From Paraeggerthella hongkongensis (lineage in GTDB: Bacteria; Actinomycetota; Coriobacteriia; Coriobacteriales; Eggerthellaceae): a stretch of DNA of 64,000 nt. The stretch is taken from NCBI RefSeq assembly GCF_003340345.1, contig NZ_PPTQ01000004.1, forward strand, positions 1-64,000, written 5' to 3'. Below the pieces are notes generated by a model, which was not told where the DNA came from, made no database searches, and saw only the letters and a list, made by a program, of their open reading frames with translations. A program made the position numbers and the translations under genes. The stretch's first letter is position 1, and each line of letters starts with the position of its first letter. Of the stretch, positions 24,218-34,245 are shown piece by piece.

Positions 24218-25424
24218 ACATTGCAGCATACATGGTAAACAGCGGCAAGTACAACGCCACCACGATGAAGCCCGCAAATATCGCCATCAGAACCAGCAGG
24301 GTCGGCTCCATAAGCGAAAGCGCGCGATCGGTCACGCGTTGCGTTTCGCTATCGTAAAACGACCCCATGGTTTCCAAGGTCTCTTCAAGTTCTCCGGTGT
24401 GTTCGCCCACGGTGGTCATCTCGATAAGCGTGCGCGGGAACCAGCGGCAGTCGATCATGCACTCGCCCAGCGTTCGGCCTTCTTCCAGCCCTGCTTCCAT
24501 GCGCCCCACTTCGCGCGACAGCACGTAGTTGTCCATCACGCGAGACGTCACCGACACCGCACGAGGCATGGAAAGCCCCGACGATATGAGCATGGCCATA
24601 GTGTTCGCAAACTGCGAAGCACCCGAGTACTTTCCAACCACGCCAAGAACCGGCAGGTTCAGCCGCATCTTCGCGAACTGCGTTTTTCCGGATTCGGTGG
24701 TGCTGTACAGCTTGATGCCCAACACCAACAACGCCACGATCACCAGCACCATCACGATATTCGCCGAAACCCAGTTGGAGGAATCGATCAAAAACTGCGT
24801 GATGCCCGGCATGTCGCTTCCCAGCGACGAAACCATGCCGGCTATGGCCGGCACCACCATCACCATCATCACCGCCACTACAACCACAGCGATGATCAGC
24901 ACGAAGATGGGATACGTGAGCGCGCTGGCCACCTTGGCGGCCACCTTGGATCGCTTATCGTAATACGCGTGCAGGCGCGCGAAGCACTCGGGCAGGTGCC
25001 CGCTTTCCTCACCGGCGCGCACGGTTTCGACGAACACGCGCGGCAAGTTCTCACCCTTGTTCTCAAAGCTTTCGGCAAACCCGTGCCCCGCCGATACGTC
25101 GGCGGCAACCTCGACCAGCACGCGCTTGAGGTACTTATCGGCGGTCTGGTCGGCCACCAACGACACGGCGCGCCCAATAGGCAAGCCCGCTTTCAAGATG
25201 GTCGAGAACTGCGTGCACATGATGGCGAGGTTCTTCGTTTTCGCCTTCGGCTTGGTAATGTCCATGGTTAAAATATTGGCGCCTTTTTTGACCTCTTTGA
25301 CGCTTTGGACCACGCGGCACAGTTCGCGGGCCTTTTCCATGGCCTCGATCTCGTCGAACGCCTCGACCACGCCGTTGATGCGCTGTCCGTCGTTGGCAAC
25401 TCCCATGTAGGTGTATGCAGGCAT
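24216..25424 (-). CDS. pilC: Type IV pilus inner-membrane platform protein PilC
   Basis: 402 residues, two copies of the T2SSF domain (about 60-190 and 265-395), each with the helical pattern ending in a transmembrane segment; motifs FAESFENKGENLPRVF...GEESGHLPE and TVGEHTGELEETLE. PilC anchors the assembly and retraction motors. ATG 25424 shares one base with the pilT stop (TAATG). Confidence 0.92.
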   Translation of the reverse strand: MPAYTYMGVANDGQRINGVVEAFDEIEAMEKARELCRVVQSVKEVKKGANILTMDITKPKAKTKNLAIMCTQFSTILKAGLPIGRAVSLVADQTADKYLKRVLVEVAADVSAGHGFAESFENKGENLPRVFVETVRAGEESGHLPECFARLHAYYDKRSKVAAKVASALTYPIFVLIIAVVVVAVMMVMVVPAIAGMVSSLGSDMPGITQFLIDSSNWVSANIVMVLVIVALLVLGIKLYSTTESGKTQFAKMRLNLPVLGVVGKYSGASQFANTMAMLISSGLSMPRAVSVTSRVMDNYVLSREVGRMEAGLEEGRTLGECMIDCRWFPRTLIEMTTVGEHTGELEETLETMGSFYDSETQRVTDRALSLMEPTLLVLMAIFAGFIVVALYLPLFTMYAAM

Positions 25425-26479
25425 TAGCGCGCGTTCCTTCTCACGTAGTCTTCGTCGTACGCTGCGGCGGCTGCCGTTTCCAAGCTGATGGCGCGCGTGC
25501 GCACCAACTGGATCAGCGCATTGTCCATGGACACGCTGCCTGCCGCCGCCGAAGTGGCAAGCGAGCTGGCGATTTGCGGCGTTTTCGCCTCGCGAATAAG
25601 GTTGCGGATAGCGGGCGTCACCATCATGAGCTCGCAGGCCAACGCGCGGCCCGTCCCGTCGCGGCGCGGCAACAGCTGCTGTGAAAGAACAGCCACCAGG
25701 CAGGTGGAAAGCTGCATGCGAATCTGTCGCTGCAAGCCCTCGGGAAACACGTCCACCATGCGGTCGATGGAATCCGCCGCTGACTTCGTGTGCAACGTGG
25801 CCAGCACGAAGTGGCCGGTTTCGGCAGCGGTCAGCGCCGTTTGGATGGTTTTCAAATCGCGCATCTCCCCAATAAGGATGACATCGGGGTCTTCGCGCAG
25901 GACAGCACGCAGGGCGTCATGGTAGCTAGCCGTATCCTGACCGATTTCGCGCTGAGAGATAATCGAGCGATCCGGCGTGTAGATGTACTCGATGGGGTCT
26001 TCCATGGTGATGATGTTCTGGTCGCTCGTATGATTGATGCTGTCGATGAGCGCAGCCAGCGTGGTCGACTTGCCGCTGCCCGTTTCACCCGTAACCACCA
26101 CAATGCCGCGCTGGATACGGGGGAAATCGAGCACCGCAGGCGGAAGCCCCAGCGATTCGAGCGCGGGTATGGCGTCGGACAAAAGGCGCAGGGCGGCACT
26201 GACGTGGCCTTGCTGCCGGAACAGGTTGATACGAACGCGCACGCCGGCAATGGTGGCGGCGCGGTCAAGCTCCCCCGAGCGCTTGATGCGCTCGAAATCA
26301 TCGCCGGCCAGCTGCCGTGCAAGCTGCTCGCAATCGTCGTGCGTCAACGGCGCGTCGTCGGCGAATCCCGCGTTCGACAATCGACCCGCAACGCGAAACT
26401 TGGCCGGAAGGCCGCACACCAGATGCACGTCCGACGCCTGCGCACGATGCGCGGAAGCTATGAGTTCCTCTACGTTCAT
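25424..26479 (-). CDS. pilT: Type IV pilus retraction ATPase PilT
   Basis: 351 residues. Walker A GETGSGKSTTLAALI, Asp box EDPIEYIY, Walker B DPDVILIGEMRD, His box ATLHTKSAADSIDRMVDVFP and the PilT-specific AIRNLIRE motif near the C-terminus. It powers pilus depolymerisation (twitching, DNA uptake). Its presence says the pilus is a retractile type IVa-like machine. 13 nt after pilB. Confidence 0.93.
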   Translation of the reverse strand: MNVEELIASAHRAQASDVHLVCGLPAKFRVAGRLSNAGFADDAPLTHDDCEQLARQLAGDDFERIKRSGELDRAATIAGVRVRINLFRQQGHVSAALRLLSDAIPALESLGLPPAVLDFPRIQRGIVVVTGETGSGKSTTLAALIDSINHTSDQNIITMEDPIEYIYTPDRSIISQREIGQDTASYHDALRAVLREDPDVILIGEMRDLKTIQTALTAAETGHFVLATLHTKSAADSIDRMVDVFPEGLQRQIRMQLSTCLVAVLSQQLLPRRDGTGRALACELMMVTPAIRNLIREAKTPQIASSLATSAAAGSVSMDNALIQLVRTRAISLETAAAAAYDEDYVRRNAR

Positions 26480-26492
26480 GATCGGCTCCTTG

Positions 26493-28190
26493 CTATTCTA
26501 ACGCCGTAATGGTCTTGCGGGCTTCCTCGGCGGTTGTCACGCCAGAGAGCACCAGATCACGGCAGGAAGCTTCCATGGTTTTGAACGAACCCGAACGCTC
26601 GATGGCGCCCTGCAGCTCTTCGCGCGTCGCGCCTCCTGTGATCGAGGTGCGCAAAGCGCGATCGAGCGTCAATATTTCGAACACGCCGGTTCTTCCACGA
26701 TACCCCGTTCCGAAGCACAGGGGACAGCCCGTCCCGCGGTAGAACTTGACGTGCGCGTCGTACGGCAGCCCGATCGTCTCGAATTCTTCAGGCTGAGGAT
26801 CGTACTCCTGCCGACAATGCGGACACACCAAGCGAACCAGGCGCTGGGAGATAATGCCGCGAATGCCGCTTGCGATAAGGTACGGCTCGACGCCGATATC
26901 GACCAGGCGATCGATCGTAGACGCAGCGTCGAACGTGTGCACGGTGGACAGAACCAGGTGCCCGGTGATGGCGGCGCGCATGGCTATCTCGGCCGTCTCG
27001 CCGTCGCGGATCTCGCCCACCGCCACGATGTCGGGGTCCTGCCGCAAAATAGCGCGCAGGCCGTTCGCGAACGTCATGCCCGTTTTCTCGTTGATCTGGA
27101 CTTGGTTCACCCCGTCAATGTTGTATTCCACGGGGTCCTCGAGCGTAACCAGGTTCACCGAATCGGTGTTGAGATGGCGGATCATGGTGTACATGGTGGA
27201 GCTTTTGCCGCTGCCCGTGGGCCCGACGATCAGAACCATGCCGTTGTTCGAGCTGATCAGGCGATTGTATTTTTCCAGGTTCTCCCCAGTAAGGCCGATG
27301 CCCTGAGGGTCGAACAGGCTGTCGTTCTTGTCGAGCAGGCGAACAACCACCGTTTCGCCGTGGATAGTGGGCAGCGTGTTGATGCGCAGATCGATATCCT
27401 GTTTCTTCAGGCGAATACTCGCGCGGCCATCCTGGGGAACGCGGCGCTCCGAGGTGTTCATGCCGCCCATGATTTTAAGACGCGAGATAACGGACGCCTG
27501 AAGCTCCTTCGGCACCGTCAGTATCGTTCGCAGCAAACCGTCGATGCGCATGCGCACGTGCAGGTCGGCTTCGCGCGGCTCAAGGTGAATATCGCTTGCC
27601 CGCTCGGTTGCCGCGCGCTCGATGATGCTGTTCACCAGACGAACCGTGGGCGCGGATTGAACATCGGCATCGTCGCCGAGCGATGTAGCGGCAAACCCGC
27701 TGGACGAATCGTCCGCCGGGCGCGCATCGCGCTTCATTTCCTCGATCGCGCGGGCGGCGCCTTCGTTGCCGTACAGCGTCATGATGGCGCGCATGATGGC
27801 GTCGTGCATGGCAACCATGGGGACAACACGCTTGCGGGTGGCGTGCTTCACCGCTTCGATGGCCATGAAGTTCAGCGGGTCGCTCATAGCTAGGTACACT
27901 TCGTCAGGCGTAGTGCGAACCGGCACGACGTTGTACTGGCGCGCGACGTTTTTGGACACCACGCGGCTCATCTCGGGATCAAGATCAACCTGGGACAAAT
28001 CGATAAACTCGACGCCCAACTGCATCTGCAACGCCTCGATCAGACCCGCTTCCGTAATGATGCCCTCGGCAATAAGTTCGTCGCCCAGACGGCGCTTCGT
28101 TGTTTTCTGCTCCGAAAGCGCATGCTCTATCTGGTCCTCGGTCACGAGGCCCGCATCGAACAGCACGTCTCCCAAACGTTTGTAAGGCAT
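26493..28190 (-). CDS. pilB: Type IV pilus extension ATPase PilB
   Basis: 565 residues. N-terminal T2SSE_N domain (about 1-150), then the secretion ATPase: GPTGSGKSSTMYTMI (Walker A), EDPVEYNIDGV, DPDIVAVGEIRDGETAEIA (Walker B), STVHTFDAASTIDRL, and the zinc-binding pair CPHCRQEYDP and GTGCPLCFGTGYRGRTGVFE. It drives pilin polymerisation. Only 2 nt behind the pseudopilin gene. Confidence 0.93.
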   Translation of the reverse strand: MPYKRLGDVLFDAGLVTEDQIEHALSEQKTTKRRLGDELIAEGIITEAGLIEALQMQLGVEFIDLSQVDLDPEMSRVVSKNVARQYNVVPVRTTPDEVYLAMSDPLNFMAIEAVKHATRKRVVPMVAMHDAIMRAIMTLYGNEGAARAIEEMKRDARPADDSSSGFAATSLGDDADVQSAPTVRLVNSIIERAATERASDIHLEPREADLHVRMRIDGLLRTILTVPKELQASVISRLKIMGGMNTSERRVPQDGRASIRLKKQDIDLRINTLPTIHGETVVVRLLDKNDSLFDPQGIGLTGENLEKYNRLISSNNGMVLIVGPTGSGKSSTMYTMIRHLNTDSVNLVTLEDPVEYNIDGVNQVQINEKTGMTFANGLRAILRQDPDIVAVGEIRDGETAEIAMRAAITGHLVLSTVHTFDAASTIDRLVDIGVEPYLIASGIRGIISQRLVRLVCPHCRQEYDPQPEEFETIGLPYDAHVKFYRGTGCPLCFGTGYRGRTGVFEILTLDRALRTSITGGATREELQGAIERSGSFKTMEASCRDLVLSGVTTAEEARKTITALE

Positions 28191-28721
28191 TTACGATCCT
28201 ATCCTCAGTACGTTCATGGTGGTTTTGGCAAGCGCTTCCTGCGCGACGTCTCCTTCGGCGTACACGCCCAACTCGAAAGACCAGGTCTTGGAGGCGGCAT
28301 TGTACGAGAGCATTTCAAGCCGCGGGGTAAGGCCGTCTTCGGCAGGAGCAAGAAGAGCCTGCGCGCCGTCGGCGTTCAACCAGATGCCTTGCTGACCGTC
28401 GGACTGCAACAAGGCGATTTCATGCCGCGTGGAGCTTGTGAAATACAGAGGGCTCTCGTCAGACTGCACCCCGTCGCCCTCCACTTCAAGCGCGTACGTT
28501 AGCTCGTCGCTTACCTCCTCGACCGCCTGCATGAGCATCGCGTTGGCTTTCGTCTGCACGGTAATGCGACTGTACGAGTTCATGGCCGCCTGCAATCCGG
28601 CGGTTACCGCAACGCACAGCAACCCGATAAACAAGATGCTGATCAGGTGTTCGCCCAGCATGAATCCCCGCGTATCGCGCAAGCGGCTGCGGAGCATGGC
28701 TCTGTACTTCACGTTTTTCAT
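28191..28721 (-). CDS. Minor pseudopilin (PilW-like position)
   Basis: 176 residues from ATG 28721 (ATGA overlap with the previous stop). Leader ends RDTRG|FMLGEHLISILF with Glu at +5; the helix and a C-terminal beta domain follow. Sequence outside the helix is not family-specific. Probably a tip or priming subunit. Confidence 0.75.
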   Translation of the reverse strand: MKNVKYRAMLRSRLRDTRGFMLGEHLISILFIGLLCVAVTAGLQAAMNSYSRITVQTKANAMLMQAVEEVSDELTYALEVEGDGVQSDESPLYFTSSTRHEIALLQSDGQQGIWLNADGAQALLAPAEDGLTPRLEMLSYNAASKTWSFELGVYAEGDVAQEALAKTTMNVLRIGS

Positions 28722-29050
28722 GCGCGCTTGCCTTCGCAATAGCGCTCATAATCGCCCGAACCGTAAAGCGTCACCGCCGGCTCCGGGTCATTCGCCCCTT
28801 CCGAATTGGGAATGTAGACTTTTACCTTGGTCAGGTCTACATGCGAATTCATGAGATTCGATTCCGCATCGTACGAAGCGTCCAGCGCGCGCTCGCTCTG
28901 AATCGCCGCGCTCGCAGACGCCATCACCATAGTGGCCAGCATCGTTGCGCCCAGCACAGCAATCAAGATAGCCACCAGCGCTTCAACCATGGAGTCGCCC
29001 CGACGGTCGACAACCTTGCGGCGGAACCTGTCGAACAAGGATTCGGTCAT
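28718..29050 (-). CDS. Minor pseudopilin (PilV-like position)
   Basis: 110 residues with a prepilin-type N-terminus: DRRG|DSMVEALVAILIAVLG, Glu at +5, unusual Asp at +1. A short soluble part follows. It overlaps both neighbours by 4 nt, so the three small pilins are one translational unit. Confidence 0.75.
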   Translation of the reverse strand: MTESLFDRFRRKVVDRRGDSMVEALVAILIAVLGATMLATMVMASASAAIQSERALDASYDAESNLMNSHVDLTKVKVYIPNSEGANDPEPAVTLYGSGDYERYCEGKRA

Positions 29051-29697
29051 GACTGACCTCCCGAAGCCTTCTTGACAACAGTATTATCCCCGTATGTGAA
29101 CGCAGCCAAACGACCGGCGGCATCATACGTCGGAGTACACTGAACGGACACCGTCATATTGTAGGGGGAGCTTGCTGAAAGCTCTTCGTCAAGCGACAGC
29201 TCAACGGTTACGTTCAGGTCGGCATCCACCGTCACCTTGCCGTACACAGGGTCCATAGCTTTCGATTCGAACGGCGGGTGCACAACAAGGCGATCGGACG
29301 ACGAATCGCCTATTGTATAAGGAATACCTTGCTCCCGGCAGGCAAGGATTGTCGCTGTCCGGTCTTTCGTCCAGAAGCCTTTCCCGACTTCCGAATAAAC
29401 TTTGCTCACGTCGACAGAAGGCTTTCCGTCCGGTCCGTAACTGATCGAAACCGTCACGCAAGGCGCCGAGCGCGTCTTGTCCTCGCCGCCTAATTGCTGG
29501 GCTATAAGATCAGCGGCAGATGCCATCGAGTATTCATCTTGCTGCAAATCCTTGTGGGTCTGCACCGCTTTCGCGTTCACCGAAGCAGCCGTTACCACCA
29601 CGGACCCAACGATCGCGCAAATCAAGAAGAACACGAGCGCGATAACAATGGAGGCGCCGCGTTCGTCGCGCAGAATATGTTGAAGCGCGCGGTTCAT
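29047..29697 (-). CDS. PilX-like pilus assembly protein
   Basis: 216 residues. N-terminus RDERG|ASIVIALVFFLICAIVG resembles PilX-type minor pilins, which lack the +5 Glu. The soluble part (about 60-216) is beta-rich with two Cys. ATG 29697 overlaps the giant prepilin stop by 4 nt (ATGA). Confidence 0.65.
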   Translation of the reverse strand: MNRALQHILRDERGASIVIALVFFLICAIVGSVVVTAASVNAKAVQTHKDLQQDEYSMASAADLIAQQLGGEDKTRSAPCVTVSISYGPDGKPSVDVSKVYSEVGKGFWTKDRTATILACREQGIPYTIGDSSSDRLVVHPPFESKAMDPVYGKVTVDADLNVTVELSLDEELSASSPYNMTVSVQCTPTYDAAGRLAAFTYGDNTVVKKASGGQS

Positions 29698-32600
29698 GCC
29701 TCGGCCTTTTCCGTAGGATCCTCGGCATCCGCAGCACCCGGAGGCGCATCCTCAGGTGCAGGTTCGGTTGACTGCGGTTGATTGGGATTGGGAACAGGCT
29801 GCTGGTCGGACGGGCTTGGGTCTACAGCAGCCACCGAACGCCGATCGTTAGACCGCGAGGAAGCTTCAGCGGAGCTGCCAACGTTCGCGGCAAGCAGCGC
29901 CTGCGCATGCTTGGTCTGACCCCCTATCACATCCTTCTCTCCAAGCTTTTCCCTGTTTCCATCAGCATCGACGAAGTACACCTCTGTCCCAACCAGATGC
30001 TTTACTTGACCGTAGCCGATATGATTGCCCTTCGCAAAGCCGATAAGCGAACCCACGAACGAATCAACCGGGCTTTCTGGTCCGATCGAGCGCAGAGAAA
30101 GATCGGCATAGGAAACGGCGATCTTCTGACTATTTTCAAGATAAGGAAACTGGCCGCTGAATCTAAGCATGCCCAGCAAGCCGCCCATCCTGACGCTCGC
30201 TTGTTCCTTCGAGGAATCGAATCGAACGCTAGCCTGCAATGCGACTGCAAAGACCTCGCAGTCTTCCACTCCAACTTTTTCGCCGTCTTCGTCGGGTTCG
30301 TTCGACTCCTTGGCATAACCTACCAAGCCGCCGACATTGAGAACGGGGGCGCTGTAAGAGGGGTATGGATTCTTCATGACCACAGCAAGGTTCGTAGCAG
30401 AGCTGTTAAAAATATAACAATCCTCGGCTTTACCAACCAGCAGGCCAACGTTCGTTGTTCCATTCGTCGCCGGGATGTCAAGAACCAGCGAAGGATCGGT
30501 TAAGCTGGGTCTGCCTTCACCTGACACGGAGCAGTTTTCAATCGTGCATTCCTTGGCCAAACCCACCAAAATGCCTATAGATCCCGCTCTAGTTGTAACC
30601 AGCTCTTTTGAAGCGCTATTCTGTTCAAACCCCACAATCTTGATATTCTTCAAAGTTGCATCGCTTGCCTTGGGGAACAGCCCTGCGTAGGCCCCTACGT
30701 CACCAATGCCCGACGCTAGCTGATACCCCGTTATCCGGTAAGTACCCCCGTCGTAAATTCCTTTGAACGCATGAGCGAAATTGTATTTCCGAGACGCGTC
30801 GCCACCGTTTGCAGCAGCCGACAAATCCATATCGTGCGATTGGAGAAAGGCGTGCTTTACGTAATGTTCCTGCACATCGTACGCAGGCAGGCACCCTACG
30901 AACTGGTCCGCATGACGAACGTTCCAGGGGCTATCGTCCTCTCCCCATTCGTCAGCTGCGTCGTCATCGAGGCTGATCGCAGCTGCAAAATTCACGTTGT
31001 ACCAATAGTCGTGCTGATTCTCCCCAAGTCGGAACGGGTAATGCAGCGTGTTTTTTTGAGACTGCCCCCAAACCGTACCGGGCGCTTTATACACATCGTA
31101 CCGAACACCGTCAACGGAAAAGCCTACATCGACCTTGCTCTCTTTTAACGAGACCCAATTATCAGGGCTCTGCCCATTGCCGCCTTGCTGATACTCCGGC
31201 GCTGTCGCTCCGGCGGGCACCACAACGTAGTAGCCCCATGCGGCTATCTCGTTGTCTTTGGGCAGGTTTTCCACATACGTCGATCCATCAAGAACGCCGG
31301 AATAACCCGTCACTTTATTATCCTGGTCGAACTCAAGGTACATCAGCCCAACGGAATCCTTCGGAACTTCCTTGTACTGCGCCTTCAGTTTGACCGCGCC
31401 GAACGCAAGCTGCGAATCCCAATCGCCCACCAGAGAATTCGAGGTAGGCATAATAGTGAACGAGGGAGATTGGTAAGTGCTGTCGCCCTCAACCTTCCAG
31501 CCTGCAAACGCCAGGCCCTCTTTGTTCGGAGGCGACGAGATAGACGCATGCGTTTTGTCATCCTGGACGGTATAGGGCACGTACTGAACATCGTACCCGT
31601 CAATGCGCTTGCCGTTGCCGTCGCAATACTCAACGGCTCGGTAGAAAAGGTAATCCCTCTCGGTAGACAGCTCGTAATCGGCGGACGAGGTTTTGCTGAG
31701 CGCGTAATCGCTGCTGGCGCCCGAACGCGACGACCTCACGTATGCCGACGGATTGCTCGACAAATAACTGTCGGACTTCTCGTACAGCCACAATTGCGCG
31801 CTCGGAAGCTTCGTGTACGTAGTCACGTTGTCCAGCCCTTTGCCCCAAGCAACGGCAGGCGCCGCCGTGTAATACACGCGCACGTCCCCCTGACGAGGGA
31901 ACACTCCGCTCGAAAGATTCAAGCTGCCGCCCTTGGTGGTCACATTGTACAAAGCAACGGTAGAAGAGGCGCCGAACTCGTTTTCAAACGGCTGGCGAAT
32001 CGGTGCGCCCAAGTTCACGCCGCGCGACCCCGTCGTAGTCTTTCCGTTCGACAAGTACTCGGCAAAGCGCGGGGCTAGACTGGAAAAGTACGCTTGAACC
32101 TCATCCGCGCGCGGCGTGGTGCGAACGTATATCTCATACCCATCGAAGTCCTGCTCGACCAAATCGTAGAGTTTGACGGTGTCGATGGTAAGCGACGTCG
32201 CATGGTCGGCTTGCTCCGCAGCAGACGAGGCGGCGTCCTTGCCCACCATACTTACGCACTTGCTTAATTGGACTCCGAGATTCGTATTCTCCCACGTCCA
32301 AGCACCTTGGTCCAAATAGCCGGCTCGTTCGCCGTTGACCCATATTTCGTATATCTGATACTGACGCTGTTTCCCGCTTGCCTCGAACGGTTTTCCGCCG
32401 GACCACAGCAATTCGTTGTTTCCAGGATTGACCATTCCGCTTACGTCGATAGAACTTCCCACCTGAGACGTGTACGAGCCTGCGGAAACGAATACGTTAG
32501 CTTGCTGTTCTCGAGCGTCCGCAAGTTTGACCCAGGCTCCCGAATACGACTGCCGCGTTGATTCGATATTCTCGGCGGCAAGCACCGAAGATGTTTTTAT

Positions 32601-33848
32601 TCCCGCCGCACTAAGCTCGAACGTCGCCTCGGTCGATATCATGGAAATACCCGTAACCGGCGGCTCGCCTGCAGTTGTGACCAGCTTCACCGAAGGATCG
32701 GCATAGACGCCCGATATATGAGCGGCGCGCGATTTGCCGCCATTGTTTTTAGCCTCAAGAGCAGGATTGGTTACCAAAACCGAAAGCTTCGCCACCTTTT
32801 CAGGCCACTTGAAATAAGCAGATGCCGTAGCAGGAACGGATGTTTTCTCCAAGCAGGAAACTCGCGCGTCCGCGCGAATATCACCCGCTGAGCTCGACAA
32901 AGCACCAATCGTAACAGCAAGGTCTCCTTGACCGCCGGCCTCTTGCAAGACGCGCTTCAAGTCGTTCAGATCGATTGCGTACACGTCAGCCTGAGCAGCA
33001 TCGCCCTTCAATCCCAGGGAATACACTTTGGTTTCTTTCACCGTGTTGGAATTGGTCTTGGTCTCCGATCCCGCTTGCACGGTGTACGAGGTTTCCGTCC
33101 CATCAAGCCCTGAAATTGAAAGAACGCTCGCGCCTAGAGACACGGTCACTTCGATAGAGGTTTTCCATTCGGGGTTCCTTGACAGATTTTTATCCTGCAC
33201 GCACAACTCGCCATTTTCGTTCAACCACACCACGGGGTTTTGCAGAGCAATTTCAGGAGTTGCCCCGTGCGGAGTGGAGTCGGCATATCCAATCATGTAA
33301 TCGGCAGCCATGCGCGCGGCCCGGTCGCGCGATCCCCCCGCTTCGTAATACTCTTGCGCGGCATTCGTGCTATCGGGAGCAAAGCTGAAGAACCCGCTTT
33401 TTCCATCCGCGTAAAACACGCTGACCACTGTTGCCGTGGTCACATTGAACTCTATGATGAAATCCCCCCGGCGAACGCTATCATCCACAGCAAGAGGAGG
33501 GACGATACTGCTCTTTCGGGCTTGGTCAGCCGTGATATAGAACGTATTTTGGGCATCGGTCGGCCTTCCGTTGATCGTGCTGGGAAGATTCACGGCCTTG
33601 GTCTGGGCTAATCCCTCGGACTCGACGAGCGACCACCACGCGCCCGATACCTTTTTAGCCGTCATCTGGGATTGCGCAGCGTTTGCTATCGACTCGGCGG
33701 CGTTGTTCAGCTCGACCATGCGCATGTTGTTCTGAGCGCTTACGATAGAAGGGAACGCCAGTGCTGCAAGCACCAAAAGAATCGCTACCGACAGCAACAG
33801 CTCGGCAAGCGTAAACCCTTTCGTATGTGCCTGATGCGCTTTTACCAA
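29694..33848 (-). CDS. Giant prepilin-type surface protein with InlB-like and GLUG-like repeats
   Basis: 1384 residues. It begins with a normal class III leader, HTKG|FTLAELLLSVAILL (Glu at +5), yet is about ten times the size of a pilin. The middle contains an InlB/Flg_new-type repeat (GLAFAGWKVEGDSTYQSPSF, near residue 780). A later region (about 1050-1190) has GLUG-like strands (GAYAGLFPKASDATLKNI, NVGLLVGKAEDC, NVGGLVGYAKE). The C-terminus is a Pro/Asp/Glu-rich tail. Such domains are adhesin parts, so it is probably a pilus-tip adhesin. The start is TTG 33848 behind a weak AGGGATG. First gene of the cluster. Confidence 0.8.
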   Translation of the reverse strand: MVKAHQAHTKGFTLAELLLSVAILLVLAALAFPSIVSAQNNMRMVELNNAAESIANAAQSQMTAKKVSGAWWSLVESEGLAQTKAVNLPSTINGRPTDAQNTFYITADQARKSSIVPPLAVDDSVRRGDFIIEFNVTTATVVSVFYADGKSGFFSFAPDSTNAAQEYYEAGGSRDRAARMAADYMIGYADSTPHGATPEIALQNPVVWLNENGELCVQDKNLSRNPEWKTSIEVTVSLGASVLSISGLDGTETSYTVQAGSETKTNSNTVKETKVYSLGLKGDAAQADVYAIDLNDLKRVLQEAGGQGDLAVTIGALSSSAGDIRADARVSCLEKTSVPATASAYFKWPEKVAKLSVLVTNPALEAKNNGGKSRAAHISGVYADPSVKLVTTAGEPPVTGISMISTEATFELSAAGIKTSSVLAAENIESTRQSYSGAWVKLADAREQQANVFVSAGSYTSQVGSSIDVSGMVNPGNNELLWSGGKPFEASGKQRQYQIYEIWVNGERAGYLDQGAWTWENTNLGVQLSKCVSMVGKDAASSAAEQADHATSLTIDTVKLYDLVEQDFDGYEIYVRTTPRADEVQAYFSSLAPRFAEYLSNGKTTTGSRGVNLGAPIRQPFENEFGASSTVALYNVTTKGGSLNLSSGVFPRQGDVRVYYTAAPAVAWGKGLDNVTTYTKLPSAQLWLYEKSDSYLSSNPSAYVRSSRSGASSDYALSKTSSADYELSTERDYLFYRAVEYCDGNGKRIDGYDVQYVPYTVQDDKTHASISSPPNKEGLAFAGWKVEGDSTYQSPSFTIMPTSNSLVGDWDSQLAFGAVKLKAQYKEVPKDSVGLMYLEFDQDNKVTGYSGVLDGSTYVENLPKDNEIAAWGYYVVVPAGATAPEYQQGGNGQSPDNWVSLKESKVDVGFSVDGVRYDVYKAPGTVWGQSQKNTLHYPFRLGENQHDYWYNVNFAAAISLDDDAADEWGEDDSPWNVRHADQFVGCLPAYDVQEHYVKHAFLQSHDMDLSAAANGGDASRKYNFAHAFKGIYDGGTYRITGYQLASGIGDVGAYAGLFPKASDATLKNIKIVGFEQNSASKELVTTRAGSIGILVGLAKECTIENCSVSGEGRPSLTDPSLVLDIPATNGTTNVGLLVGKAEDCYIFNSSATNLAVVMKNPYPSYSAPVLNVGGLVGYAKESNEPDEDGEKVGVEDCEVFAVALQASVRFDSSKEQASVRMGGLLGMLRFSGQFPYLENSQKIAVSYADLSLRSIGPESPVDSFVGSLIGFAKGNHIGYGQVKHLVGTEVYFVDADGNREKLGEKDVIGGQTKHAQALLAANVGSSAEASSRSNDRRSVAAVDPSPSDQQPVPNPNQPQSTEPAPEDAPPGAADAEDPTEKAEA

Positions 33849-34114
33849 AGAAGCATCCCTATCTCATTCGTTCAAGTTCTTAACTAATTGTGCTGGTATG
33901 ATACCACCACCAGGCATAAATGAGACTACATTACTACGACAATTATAAAGACGGTCAACGCTCGATCGAAATCGGCGGAAACGAGCCACCCAGCTCCTCG
34001 AAGCGCCGACAAAGTTTTGGGAAACAGACTGGTCCGACCTGCGCTAATAGCGGTTTTACAGCAAGAAGCCCCTCCGGGAAACCACGTGACCGCGGCCTCG
34101 CTTCTTCTCACGCG
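33849..34114. other. Upstream region of the pilus cluster
   Basis: About 270 bases holding the presumed pilus promoter. An 11-bp palindromic ggtatgatacc (33895-33905) lies about 50 nt before the TTG start; read on the minus strand it contains tatcat as a possible -10. No open frame here looks real. Confidence 0.35.
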
Positions 34115-34171
34115 AAAACAAATCGCCCGAGCAGCGGGGCTTCGCTTTGCGAAACCTCGACGCTCGGGCGA
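34115..34171 (-). terminator. Terminator of the HemW-like gene
   Basis: Stem tcgcccgagc / gctcgggcga (34123-34132, 34162-34171) with an inner ggcttcgc/gcgaaacc hairpin. On the minus strand it is followed by tttgtttt. The 34172-34245 stretch to the gene has nothing else. Confidence 0.7.
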
Positions 34172-34245
34172 CACTGCATTGCAAGATGTTCGGGAGGTGC
34201 TGCGTTGCAGCATCGCTTTCAAGAACCTCGCGAAGGGTGCGGCAG

